The position numbers were made by a program, and so were the translations under genes. Below, piece by piece: positions 17,958-26,020 of a stretch of 56,833 nucleotides of DNA (position 1 is the stretch's first letter; each line of letters opens with the position of its first letter). Below the pieces are notes generated by a model that was not told where the DNA came from, made no database searches, and saw only the letters and a program-made list of their open reading frames with translations. This DNA is from T1Sed10-7 sp047921175 (GTDB lineage Bacteria > Actinomycetota > Nitriliruptoria > Nitriliruptorales > Nitriliruptoraceae): assembly GCA_047921175.1 (NCBI GenBank), contig JBLRWQ010000012.1:1-56833 (forward strand), in the 5' to 3' direction.

Positions 17958-18157
17958 CGCTCCACCTCCCGGTCGGTCGCGGCCATCCGGCGCCGCCGCT
18001 CGGCGATCATCGCCTCGAGGTCGACGACCTCCTCCGCATCGGCGGCGGCGTCCACCACCTCGGCATCGGCGTGTCGGTCGGTCCTGCCGAGCAGCGGCTG
18101 GAGCACCATCCAGGCGACCAGCACGAGCAGGACGAAGGCAGCCAGGACCTCCAGCAT
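17954..18157 (-). CDS. Small membrane protein of the ccm operon (CcmI/CcmH-like position)
   Basis: A 67-residue protein with one N-terminal membrane helix (LEVLAAFVLLVLVAWMVLQP) followed by an acidic, then Arg-rich tail. It overlaps the ccmF stop by one base and the next gene start by four. In other Ccm operons the gene after ccmF encodes CcmG, CcmH or CcmI; this protein lacks the CXXC of the first two and matches only the membrane-anchor part of CcmI. The identity is therefore tentative. Confidence 0.6.
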   Translation of the reverse strand: MLEVLAAFVLLVLVAWMVLQPLLGRTDRHADAEVVDAAADAEEVVDLEAMIAERRRRMAATDREVER

Positions 18158-20160
18158 CAGCGGACCTCCCCGGTCGTGACCGGCGCCCGGTCGTCCGGCT
18201 CCCCGGCGTCGTCCCGGCGCATCGCGTAGGGCCAGGCCGCCACCACCCCGCCGAGCAGGAGCAGCCCGCCACCGAGCCACAACCACAGGACCCCGGGGTG
18301 CAGCAGGACGGAGAACGTGGCGCGCTGGGCGTCGATGTCCACCTCCTCGAGGATCACGTAGACGTCCTCGCGGACGAGCGAGCGGACGCCGACGTGGGTC
18401 CGGGGCTGCTCCTGGTTGGCGTAGAGGTAGCGCTCGGTCTCGATGGTCCCGGCGTCGCGGCCCCCGGGTCGCGCGAGCTCGAGGGTCGCGGTCAACGACA
18501 TGCGGGTGGCGGTGACCGCGGTGTCGAGGTCGGCGAAGGTCAGCGTGTAGCGACCCACCTCGGCGGACTCCCCGACGGTCAGGGTGTGGCGCTCGTCGCT
18601 GCGGTAGGTCACGTCGAGGGCGACCCCGACGATCAGCAGCACGACGCCGAGGTGGACGAGCGCCCCGCCGTAGCGGCGGGGGTTGCGGGGGAAGACCCCG
18701 AGGAAGGCGGGGAGGTGGTCCTTGGGGTGACGCAGCCCGTGCGCGTGGACCCCGTGGTGCAGCTCCAGCACGATCGTGGCCAGCGCGAAGCCCGACAGCG
18801 ACAGCACCACGCTGGTCATCGGGTTCGCGGCGCCATCGAGCACGACCGCCACCACCCCCGCGAGCAACCCCACGGCCACGGGCACGGCGAGCCGCCGGGT
18901 CAGCCCGGCGGCGCTGGCGCGACGCCAGGCGAGCACGGGCGCCAGGCCGAACAGCACCAGCAGCGCGAGGGTGACCGGCAGGGTGACCCGGTCGAAGAAC
19001 GGCGCGCCGACGGTCACGTCGCGGCCCTGGATCGCGTTGGTCAGCGCCGGGAACAGGGTCCCCCAGAAGATCGCCAGGGTGTAGAGGACGAGCACGGCGT
19101 TGGTGACGACCAGCATGGTCTCGCGGGTCCACCCGCCGATGGGGGCGCTGCGGTCCTTGAGCTCCGGGAGCCGCCACACCAGCAGGCCGGTGCCCAGCAG
19201 CACGACGGCGACGATGACCCCGAGCAGCCACAGCCCGGCGGGGGACTCCGCGAACGCGTGGACCGAGGCAGCCACCCCGGAGCGGACCAGGAAGGTCCCG
19301 AACACCGTCAGCGCGAAGGTGGTGATGGCCAGCACCAGGTTCCACACCCGCAGCTTGCCGCGCCGCTCCTGCAGCACCGCGGTGTGCAGGTAGGCGGTGG
19401 CGGTCAGCCACGGCAGCAGGCTGACGTTCTCGACCGGATCCCAGGCCCAGTAGCCGCCCCAGCCGAGCTCGGTGTAGGCCCAGCGTGCCCCGAGCAGGAT
19501 CCCGAGCCCGAGCAGCACCCACGACCACAGCACCCAGCGGCGCACCGCGTGGATCCACTCGTCGTCGAGCCGGCCGGTCACCAGCGCCGCGATCGCGAAG
19601 GCGAAGGGCACGGTGAACCCGATGTAGCCGAGGAAGGTCGCCGGCGGGTGGTAGAGCTGTCCCCAGTTGCGCAGCATCGCGTTCAGCCCGGCACCGTCCG
19701 AGGGGGTGAACCCGAGCCGCTGGAACGGGTTGGAGGTGAAGGCGACCAGAGCGGTGAACACGACCAGCGTGGTGGCCAGCACCACGATCACCACCGGCAG
19801 CAGCTCCCGGTGCCGGTCGCGGTGCAGGGTGACCGCCAGCACCGAGGTAGCGGCCAGCACCCAGGCCCAGAACAGCAGCGAGCCGTTCTGCCCGGCCCAG
19901 AAGGCCGCGATCGTGTAGCTGAGCTCCAGGCTGCGGTCCGAGTACTCGGCCACGTACCGCACGGAGAAGTCCCGCGTGAGGAACAGCGTGACGAGCACCC
20001 CGGAGGCCACCGTCAGCGACACGAGCGCGCCCCGGAGCCCCGCGGCGGCGCTCTCGACCAGGTCACGGCGTCCCGAACGATGGCCGAGCGTGCCGGTCAC
20101 CGCGGCCCAGACCGACGCCGCGAGGGCGAGCAGCAGCGTGAAGGTGCCGAACTCCGGCAT
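18157..20160 (-). CDS. ccmF: Cytochrome c heme lyase subunit CcmF
   Basis: A 667-residue polytopic membrane protein that, with its partners, ligates heme to apocytochrome c outside the membrane. The tryptophan-rich WWD heme-binding segment is present as WGGYWAWDPVENVSLLPW near residues 233-250. About fifteen hydrophobic segments and a large extracytoplasmic C-terminal domain fit the family length of about 650. Its ATG overlaps the stop of the small CcmD-like gene upstream. It serves the multiheme NrfH and NrfA proteins encoded nearby. Confidence 0.93.
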   Translation of the reverse strand: MPEFGTFTLLLALAASVWAAVTGTLGHRSGRRDLVESAAAGLRGALVSLTVASGVLVTLFLTRDFSVRYVAEYSDRSLELSYTIAAFWAGQNGSLLFWAWVLAATSVLAVTLHRDRHRELLPVVIVVLATTLVVFTALVAFTSNPFQRLGFTPSDGAGLNAMLRNWGQLYHPPATFLGYIGFTVPFAFAIAALVTGRLDDEWIHAVRRWVLWSWVLLGLGILLGARWAYTELGWGGYWAWDPVENVSLLPWLTATAYLHTAVLQERRGKLRVWNLVLAITTFALTVFGTFLVRSGVAASVHAFAESPAGLWLLGVIVAVVLLGTGLLVWRLPELKDRSAPIGGWTRETMLVVTNAVLVLYTLAIFWGTLFPALTNAIQGRDVTVGAPFFDRVTLPVTLALLVLFGLAPVLAWRRASAAGLTRRLAVPVAVGLLAGVVAVVLDGAANPMTSVVLSLSGFALATIVLELHHGVHAHGLRHPKDHLPAFLGVFPRNPRRYGGALVHLGVVLLIVGVALDVTYRSDERHTLTVGESAEVGRYTLTFADLDTAVTATRMSLTATLELARPGGRDAGTIETERYLYANQEQPRTHVGVRSLVREDVYVILEEVDIDAQRATFSVLLHPGVLWLWLGGGLLLLGGVVAAWPYAMRRDDAGEPDDRAPVTTGEVR

Positions 20161-20273
20161 CAGCGTCCGCCTCGCTGGAGCACCCGGCGGCGGTGCAGCA
20201 GGTGGGCGAGGTAGCCGCCGTACAGCAGGCCGGAGCCGACGTAGGCGGCGACGAGGTAGGTGGTGGTGCTCAT
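20160..20273 (-). CDS. ccmD: CcmD-like small membrane protein
   Basis: A 37-residue peptide with one membrane helix (TYLVAAYVGSGLLYGGYLAH) and a basic tail (LLHRRRVLQRGGR), as in CcmD, which holds CcmC and holo-CcmE together. Its ATG overlaps the ccmC stop by four bases and its stop overlaps the ccmF start by one. Assignment rests on size, topology and position between ccmC and ccmF. Confidence 0.75.
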   Translation of the reverse strand: MSTTTYLVAAYVGSGLLYGGYLAHLLHRRRVLQRGGR

Positions 20274-21016
20274 CGACGGCTCCGATCGGGGGCGGCGAGC
20301 ACGGCCTCGCGGCGGGCGTTGTCCAGGCGCAGCCGCAGCAGCAGCAGGTACAGCAGCGTGAACGCGGCGATGGCGACCAGCAGGACGGTCAGCATCTCGC
20401 CGGGGAGCTGGGGTCCGTCGGGGTTGGCGACGACCGGGCCGGGGTGCAGGGACCGCCACCACCGCACGGAGACGTAGACCAGCGGGACGTCGAGGAAGGC
20501 GACGATGCCGAGCACCGCGGCGTACCGGGCCCGACGGGTCGGCTCCTGCACGTAGCTGCGCAGCACGAGGTAGGACAGGTACAGCAGGAACAGCACGAAG
20601 TAGCTGGTCAACCGCGGGTCCCAGTCCCAGTACACGCCCCACACCGGTCGGGCCCACAGCGGACCGGTGAGCATCACCCCGGTGGTGAACACGACCCCGA
20701 CCTCGGCGGAGGAGGCGGCCAGGCGGTCCCAGCGGGCGTTGCGGGTGCCGAGGTAGGCGATGCTGGCCGCGAAGACCACCGCGAAGGCCAGCATGCCGAT
20801 CCAGGCGGCGGGGACGTGGATGTAGAAGATCCGCTGCGACGGCCCCTGGAGCCGGTCCTCGGGTGCCCACGCGAGCGCCAGCACCACCGCCGCCGTCATC
20901 GTCACCGCGGTCGCCCCGCCGAGGACGACGAGCCACCTCGACGTCCGCGGCGGCGGTGCCACGCCGGCCGGATCCGGCATCGAGGTGGCGCGCAGGGTCG
21001 GGTCCAGGGTGCTCAT
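20270..21016 (-). CDS. ccmC: Heme handling protein CcmC
   Basis: A 248-residue protein with six membrane helices that loads heme onto CcmE. The WWD segment reads GVYWDWDPRLTSYFVL (about residues 126-142), and the flanking heme-ligand histidine appears in FYIHVPAAW. Four bases separate it from ccmB. An N-terminal extension of about 25 residues precedes the first helix; ATG 21016 is used because no better start is seen. Confidence 0.92.
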   Translation of the reverse strand: MSTLDPTLRATSMPDPAGVAPPPRTSRWLVVLGGATAVTMTAAVVLALAWAPEDRLQGPSQRIFYIHVPAAWIGMLAFAVVFAASIAYLGTRNARWDRLAASSAEVGVVFTTGVMLTGPLWARPVWGVYWDWDPRLTSYFVLFLLYLSYLVLRSYVQEPTRRARYAAVLGIVAFLDVPLVYVSVRWWRSLHPGPVVANPDGPQLPGEMLTVLLVAIAAFTLLYLLLLRLRLDNARREAVLAAPDRSRR

Positions 21017-21020
21017 GCGG

Positions 21021-21698
21021 TCACTCCTCGAGGACGTGGCGGTAGGTCGCCAGGCCGAGCAGCAGGAACAGCGCGGCGGCCGCGGTCAGCAGCAGCAGCC
21101 AGCCCCGGGCGGCGCCGACGCCGCCACCGGTCAGGGCCACCTCGGTGGCCGCGACCGCGGCGATCAGGACCGGGATCGCCACCGGGATCACGAGCACCGG
21201 CAGGATCGCCTCCCGGGTCCGGGTGTTGACCGCCATCGTCGAGAGCAGGGTCGCCACCGCCACGAGCGCCACGGTGGCCAGCACGACGGTCACGAGCAGC
21301 AGCACCACCCCGCGGCCGGGCGCGAGCTGCAGCAGCACCACCGCCAGGGGCAGCACCAGCAGCTGGGTCACCCCGACGAACACCAGGTTCGACAGGACCT
21401 TGCCGAGGTAGATGCTCTCCCGCGGGACCGGGCTCGTGACCAGGCCGTCGATGCAGTCGTGCTCGTGCTCCATCGCCAGGGTGCGGCCGATGCCGAGCAG
21501 GATCGAGAACAGGAAGGCCATCCACAGCAGGCCGGCGGCGATCGCCTCGCGCTCGGGGCTCGCGCTGGGGAACGAGAAGCTGGCGACGACGAGGATCAGC
21601 ACCGCGAACATCCCCACCGCGGTCACGACGTCCCGGGTGCGCAGCTCGATACGCAGGTCCTTGACCGCGATCCTGCGGGCCGCCTGCCAGGTGGTCAT
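21021..21698 (-). CDS. ccmB: Heme exporter permease CcmB
   Basis: A 225-residue membrane protein with six hydrophobic segments, the permease of the CcmAB ABC complex that releases holo-CcmE from CcmC. Recognised by the N-terminal KDLRIELRTRDVV and the conserved ILLGIGRTLAMEHEHDCIDGL, cut here as GRTLAMEHEHDCIDGL. ATG 21698 overlaps the ccmA stop by four bases. Confidence 0.9.
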   Translation of the reverse strand: MTTWQAARRIAVKDLRIELRTRDVVTAVGMFAVLILVVASFSFPSASPEREAIAAGLLWMAFLFSILLGIGRTLAMEHEHDCIDGLVTSPVPRESIYLGKVLSNLVFVGVTQLLVLPLAVVLLQLAPGRGVVLLLVTVVLATVALVAVATLLSTMAVNTRTREAILPVLVIPVAIPVLIAAVAATEVALTGGGVGAARGWLLLLTAAAALFLLLGLATYRHVLEE

Positions 21699-22417
21699 CG
21701 TCCCACCTCCGCCAGCTCCCCCCCGCCACGGCCGACGGCGCGCACCCGGGCGGTGATGCCGTCGGCATCCGTGACCGGCTCGTCCGCGACGACGCGGCCG
21801 TCGTGCAGGACGACCAGCCGCTCGGCCAGCGCCGCGTGGGCCGGGTCGTGGACGGTCAGCATCAGCGTGCGGCCGCGCCCGTGGAGGTCGGTGAGGATCG
21901 CTGCGAGCCGGTCGGCGCTGTCGAGGTCGAGGCCCGTGAAGGGCTCGTCCAGCAGCAGCACGGCCGGCTCGTGCAGCAGGGCCCGAGCCAGCGCCGCACG
22001 CTGGGTCGTCCCCCGTGACAGCTCCCGCGCTCGCCGGTCCAGCGCGTGGGTCACGTCGAGCCGCGCCGCCACGTCCTCCACCACCTGCCGGTCCAGCCCG
22101 TGGAGGTCGGCGTGGAAGGCGAGGTTCTCGCGGACGGTGAGCTCGGCGTAGAGCAGGCTCTCGTGCCCGACGTAGCCGAGCATCGCCCGGATACCGGCAC
22201 CCGCGGCGCGCCGGTCGATCCCGGCGACGCGGACCCGGCCCTCGCTGGGCAGCGTCAGCCCGGCGAGCAGGCGCAGCAACGTGGTCTTGCCGGCCCCGTT
22301 GGCGCCCATCAGCGCGACCCAGGACCCGGCCGGGACCGTCAGGTCGACCTCGTCCAGGGCGACCAGGGGCCCGAAGGCCCGGCTCACCCGTTCGAGGACC
22401 AGGTCGGCGGACCTCAT
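21695..22417 (-). CDS. ccmA: Heme exporter ATP-binding protein CcmA
   Basis: A 240-residue ABC ATPase with Walker A GANGAGKTT, signature LSRGTTQRAALARAL and Walker B VLLLDEPFTG. It powers release of heme-loaded CcmE. ATG 22417 overlaps the ccmE stop as ATGA, which settles the start over an in-frame codon at 22450. Confidence 0.9.
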   Translation of the reverse strand: MRSADLVLERVSRAFGPLVALDEVDLTVPAGSWVALMGANGAGKTTLLRLLAGLTLPSEGRVRVAGIDRRAAGAGIRAMLGYVGHESLLYAELTVRENLAFHADLHGLDRQVVEDVAARLDVTHALDRRARELSRGTTQRAALARALLHEPAVLLLDEPFTGLDLDSADRLAAILTDLHGRGRTLMLTVHDPAHAALAERLVVLHDGRVVADEPVTDADGITARVRAVGRGGGELAEVGR

Positions 22418-22881
22418 GGCGCGAGATCCGCCTCGAAGCGGGACGCGCACCGGGCCAGCACGGTGTCGGCGTGGAACACCCCGTCGGGACCGAGCGCACC
22501 CTCGGAGACCGCTTCGGACCCGTCGGTGAGCGAGTCGGGTGCCCGCCCGTCGAACCGGACCGGCACGGTCGCGGTGCCGTCGGTCACCTCGAAGGTCAGC
22601 ACGCCCGCGTCGTCGCGGGCGATGGTGCCGTTCACCACCTCGCCGGCCAGGCGGACGTGCTCGCCGACGTGCGCTGTGGTCAGCTCGCTCGGATGGACGT
22701 AGTAGACGACGGAGCCCTGGAAGGCGTCCATACCGAGCCAGATGAGCGCCGCGAGGGCGACGGCACCGAGGGCGAACAGGGGCAGGCGGTTCGGTCGCTC
22801 GGTCAGGTCACGCTCGTCGAGATGGCGCTCGTCCGGCTCCTCGGCACCCGGATCGACCCGGCGATCATCGAGATGCGACAT
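22414..22881 (-). CDS. ccmE: Cytochrome c maturation protein CcmE, cysteine variant
   Basis: A 155-residue heme chaperone: a cytosolic N-terminus, one membrane helix (about residues 33-52) and an OB-fold domain with VRLAGEVVNGTI and FEVTDGTATVPVRF. In most CcmE proteins heme is bound covalently by His in an HXXXY motif. Here the equivalent C-terminal segment is LARCASRFE, giving C145 and F149. The Cys form is known from the archaeal/Desulfovibrio System I-star, where it is CXXXY; Phe in place of Tyr is unusual. ATG 22881 has GGAG six bases upstream. It is the first gene of the ccm operon. Confidence 0.88.
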   Translation of the reverse strand: MSHLDDRRVDPGAEEPDERHLDERDLTERPNRLPLFALGAVALAALIWLGMDAFQGSVVYYVHPSELTTAHVGEHVRLAGEVVNGTIARDDAGVLTFEVTDGTATVPVRFDGRAPDSLTDGSEAVSEGALGPDGVFHADTVLARCASRFEADLAP

Positions 22882-23045
22882 CTCCGACTCCAGAGGTCCG
22901 AACCGACGTGGGTCCTGATGAGCCTGCGCGTCCGAGCCGCACGGGAGTAGGGACACCCGGGGTCAGCGCGACGGGCCCAACGGCCTTGCCCGGACGCACC
23001 GGCGCGTGCGAGCGTCGGAGCACCGCAGCGAGCAGGACCCTGGAC

Positions 23046-23639
23046 GTGTCCACGACCACCACGCCGCCGTCGCCGGCCCGGGAGCCGGGCGAGACCGCCA
23101 TGCCGGGACGTCGCGGGGGGCTGCTCGTCGCCGCGATCGTGGTCGTGGTCACGCTCGGGATCGCCGCAGCGCTGCTCCTCGCCCTGCTCCCCGGCGACGG
23201 CCTGCCACGGAACCCGGTCGGGGTCGAGGCACCGACGTTCACCCTGCAGACGCTGGACGGTGAACAGCTCGCGCTCGCCGACCTGGCCGGTGACCCGGTC
23301 GTCGTGACCTTCTGGGCCTCGTGGTGCGGCACCTGCAAGCAGGACATGCCGGCGATCCAGCGTCTCGCCGACCGCTGGGGACCCCGTGGGGTCTCGGTCA
23401 TCGGCATCGTCATCGACGACGAGCTCGGGGCCGCGCAGGCGGTGGCCGCCGAGCACCAGCTGCGGTACCCGAGCGCGTTCGACGCCGCCGGGGAGGTCGC
23501 ACGGGCCTACGCGGTCACCGGGACGCCGGAGACCTACCTGATCGGTGCGGATGGTCGGATCGCGGCGATGTGGATCGGGCCGCTCCGAGCGGCTGAGCTC
23601 GAGCTCCAGCTCGCGATCGCCACGGAGGCTGCCGGCTGA
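23046..23639 (+). CDS. TlpA/ResA/CcmG-like thioredoxin-fold protein
   Basis: A 197-residue membrane-anchored thiol-disulfide oxidoreductase. A signal anchor (about residues 24-48) leads to a TlpA-type thioredoxin domain with active site WCGTC (C94, C97) and the cis-proline loop VTGTPETYL. In cytochrome c maturation such proteins reduce the CXXCH cysteines before heme attachment. It is divergent from ccmE and lies 208 bases upstream of nrfH. GTG 23046 is chosen with AGGA upstream; ATG 23100 is possible. Confidence 0.87.
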   Translation: MSTTTTPPSPAREPGETAMPGRRGGLLVAAIVVVVTLGIAAALLLALLPGDGLPRNPVGVEAPTFTLQTLDGEQLALADLAGDPVVVTFWASWCGTCKQDMPAIQRLADRWGPRGVSVIGIVIDDELGAAQAVAAEHQLRYPSAFDAAGEVARAYAVTGTPETYLIGADGRIAAMWIGPLRAAELELQLAIATEAAG

Positions 23640-23710
23640 TCGTGGTTCGGAGCACGGTCACGAGCGCTACCCGCTCGCTGCGGGACCCACCGCGTCCGAG
23701 GACGGGCCGA

Positions 23711-23738
23711 AGGTCCCTTCGAGCCCGAAATAGGACCT
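23711..23738. repeat. Inverted repeat upstream of nrfH
   Basis: AGGTCC (23711-23716) and GGACCT (23733-23738) form a 6-base inverted repeat with a 16-base spacer, about 110 bases before nrfH. It may be an operator for the nrf genes or a weak terminator of the thioredoxin gene. The evidence does not decide between these. Confidence 0.25.
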
Positions 23739-23847
23739 CTATCGTTGGTGCGAGAAGAGCAGAAGGAGCCGCTCTAGAACGCGACCGATGCCGTAAATAC
23801 GACCGGATCTGTCGGAGTTCGAAGGACCCAAGAGCGAGGTGATGTCC

Positions 23848-24387
23848 ATGCTCGAATGGTTCCGGACGACGAAGGGGACGATCTCCCTGTTCGCCGCCGG
23901 TGGCCTGCTCGCCGGCGTCGTCCTCGGTGGCGCGTCCATGGAGGTGATCAGCCACACCGATTCCCCGGAGTTCTGCAGCAGCTGCCACATCATGGACTCC
24001 GCGTTCGGCTCCTTCCAGGAGTCGAACCACGCGCACCTGGACTGCAACGACTGCCACGCACCCACCGACGGTCTGCTGATCACCAAGCTGAGCTTCAAGG
24101 CTCGGGCTGGCGCCGGACATATCTGGTTCAACACCATCGGTCGCGGCAGCATCCCCGACGTGCTCCACGCCACCTCGAGCTCCGTCGAGGTCGTGAACGC
24201 CAACTGCATGAGCTGCCACGAACCGAGCATCTCCGACATCACCCACGACGTGAAGGAGACCTGCTCGGACTGCCACCGTTCGGTGCCGCACGGCCGCGGC
24301 ATGTACCGCCCGCAGGAGTGGTACGAGCCCATGGAGCGGAGCCCGGTGCCGTCCACGACTGCCCTGCCGGACGCAGGAGGTAGCTGA
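23848..24387 (+). CDS. nrfH: Cytochrome c nitrite reductase small subunit NrfH
   Basis: A 179-residue tetraheme membrane-anchored quinol dehydrogenase that passes electrons to NrfA. After an N-terminal helix (about residues 11-30) four heme c motifs are seen: CSSCH (43-47), CNDCH (66-70), CMSCH (120-124) and CSDCH (139-143). This is the NapC/NirT/NrfH pattern. GAGGTG lies six bases before ATG 23848; ATG 23842 is an alternative. The nrfA start follows after two bases, so the pair is co-translated. Confidence 0.93.
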   Translation: MLEWFRTTKGTISLFAAGGLLAGVVLGGASMEVISHTDSPEFCSSCHIMDSAFGSFQESNHAHLDCNDCHAPTDGLLITKLSFKARAGAGHIWFNTIGRGSIPDVLHATSSSVEVVNANCMSCHEPSISDITHDVKETCSDCHRSVPHGRGMYRPQEWYEPMERSPVPSTTALPDAGGS

Positions 24388-24389
24388 CC

Positions 24390-25826
24390 ATGCGTGACCG
24401 TCTCCCCCGTCGGACCAGCACGATGCTCCTCGGTGTCGTGGTCCTGCTGCTCGTGGTCGCTGCCTGCTCCTCGGATCCGGCTGAGCCGCCGGAGGCCACC
24501 ACGACGAGCCTCCCTGCGGACACCTTCCACGTGACCGCGTTCGAGGACGAGTTCCCCCAGCAGTTCGCGAGCTACCTACGCAACGTGCAGGTCGAGGACT
24601 ACGTCTCCAAGCTGACCGTGGACGTCGAGCCCGACCTGCCGATGCTGTGGTCCAACTACGCCTTCTCGAAGTCGTACAACTACCCCCGCGGCCACACCTT
24701 CGGTCTGGTCGACATCCTGGCGACGCCGCGCATCGGTGACGCGTCCATCGGCTCGTGCATGACCTGCAAGTCGACCGCCGTCCCGACCCTCCTCGACGAG
24801 TTCGGCGACGACTACTGGTCGGCCAACTTCAACGAGGGACTGCGCCCACGCGTGCTCGAGTTGGCCGCAGGGGGCGAGGACGAGCGGCTGGGCGAGCTCG
24901 GCCACGTCGGCATCGGCTGCTCCGACTGCCACGACCCGCAGACGATGGATCTCCGGATCACCCGACCGTCGCTCCTGAACGCCCTGGAACGCCGCGGCAC
25001 CGACATCGAGCAGGCCAGCCTGAACGACATGCGGGCCTACGTCTGCGCCCAATGCCACGTCGAGTACTACTTCTACCCCGAGACCCGCAAGGTGACCTTC
25101 CCGTGGGACGGGGGGCTGCGCCCCGAGGACCTGTACGAGTACTTCCAGACCACCGCGATCGCGGCTGGGTTCGAGGCGGACTGGATCCACGGGGTGTCCG
25201 GCGCGCCCATGCTCAAGGCACAGCACCCCGAGTACGAGCTGTGGAGCTACGGCCCGCACGGCGAGGCGGGCGTGACCTGCGCCGACTGCCACATGCCCTA
25301 CCAGCGGGTCGACGGCCGCAAGGTCAGCTCGCACTTCTGGGGCTCGCCGCTGGCCGACACCGCCGAGGCCTGCCGCACCTGCCACGCCGACCGGACCGCC
25401 GACGAGTTGCAGCAGCGGGTCGCCGACATCCAGGAGCGGCACCTGTCCGCGATGGAGGAGACCCAGTCGGTCTCCGTGGACGCGCACTACTACGTCAACC
25501 GGCTGATCACCGCTGGCGCCGATGAGGACGTCATCGCCGAGTGCCAGGAACTGGTCCGTCGTGGCCAGTGGTACTGGGACATCATCGCGGCCGAGAACTC
25601 GGACGGGTTCCACAACCCGCACGGAGCCATGGACGCGATGCGGGTCTCCTCAGACGCGTCCAACCTGGCGATCCGGATCGCCACCGCGGAGCTGGTGCGG
25701 CTCGGGGTCGACCTGGACGAGCTTCGCGAGCAGATCGAGGCGACCAAGGCTGACGTCTACGGGGAGGACGACCCGCTGCGGAAGAACGAGTGGGTGACCA
25801 ACGACTTCTTCCCCTTCCAGGGCTGA
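24390..25826 (+). CDS. nrfA: Ammonia-forming cytochrome c nitrite reductase NrfA
   Basis: A 478-residue pentaheme enzyme reducing nitrite to ammonia with six electrons. The active-site heme motif is CMTCK (123-127, Lys ligand), and four CXXCH motifs follow: CSDCH (177), CAQCH (219), CADCH (297) and CRTCH (328). HVEYYF after the third motif carries the Tyr of the active site and calcium pocket, and QHPEYE supplies the active-site His. The signal sequence ends in a lipobox (VVAACSS, C26), so the enzyme is probably a lipoprotein on the outer face of the membrane. A strong terminator follows. Confidence 0.95.
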   Translation: MRDRLPRRTSTMLLGVVVLLLVVAACSSDPAEPPEATTTSLPADTFHVTAFEDEFPQQFASYLRNVQVEDYVSKLTVDVEPDLPMLWSNYAFSKSYNYPRGHTFGLVDILATPRIGDASIGSCMTCKSTAVPTLLDEFGDDYWSANFNEGLRPRVLELAAGGEDERLGELGHVGIGCSDCHDPQTMDLRITRPSLLNALERRGTDIEQASLNDMRAYVCAQCHVEYYFYPETRKVTFPWDGGLRPEDLYEYFQTTAIAAGFEADWIHGVSGAPMLKAQHPEYELWSYGPHGEAGVTCADCHMPYQRVDGRKVSSHFWGSPLADTAEACRTCHADRTADELQQRVADIQERHLSAMEETQSVSVDAHYYVNRLITAGADEDVIAECQELVRRGQWYWDIIAAENSDGFHNPHGAMDAMRVSSDASNLAIRIATAELVRLGVDLDELREQIEATKADVYGEDDPLRKNEWVTNDFFPFQG

Positions 25827-25832
25827 CCTCCT

Positions 25833-25864
25833 GGTGGCCGCCGCGCCGGTGCGGGGCGGCCACC
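25833..25864 (+). terminator. Terminator after nrfA
   Basis: A perfect 10-bp stem, 25833-25842 with 25855-25864, begins seven bases past the nrfA stop. It ends the nrfHA transcript before gdhA. Confidence 0.6.
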
Positions 25865-26020
25865 CTCCACCGGGGCCGGGCGCCGTGCCCGGCTCCCTCC
25901 TGGTGGCTCCACCGCGACGATGACGCGTGTCTCATCGGTTTGCGTAGCGGCCCGACCGTGAAGCAGGATGTCCCGCCGACGAGCGGTATCGGGCCGCTCC
26001 ACGCCCGAGGACCGTCACCC

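Noticed and set aside
17752..20214. 820-residue plus-strand open frame opposite ccmF
   Set aside because: Low-complexity His/Gln/Arg-rich translation with no family motif; ccmF on the other strand has clear WWD and membrane segments.
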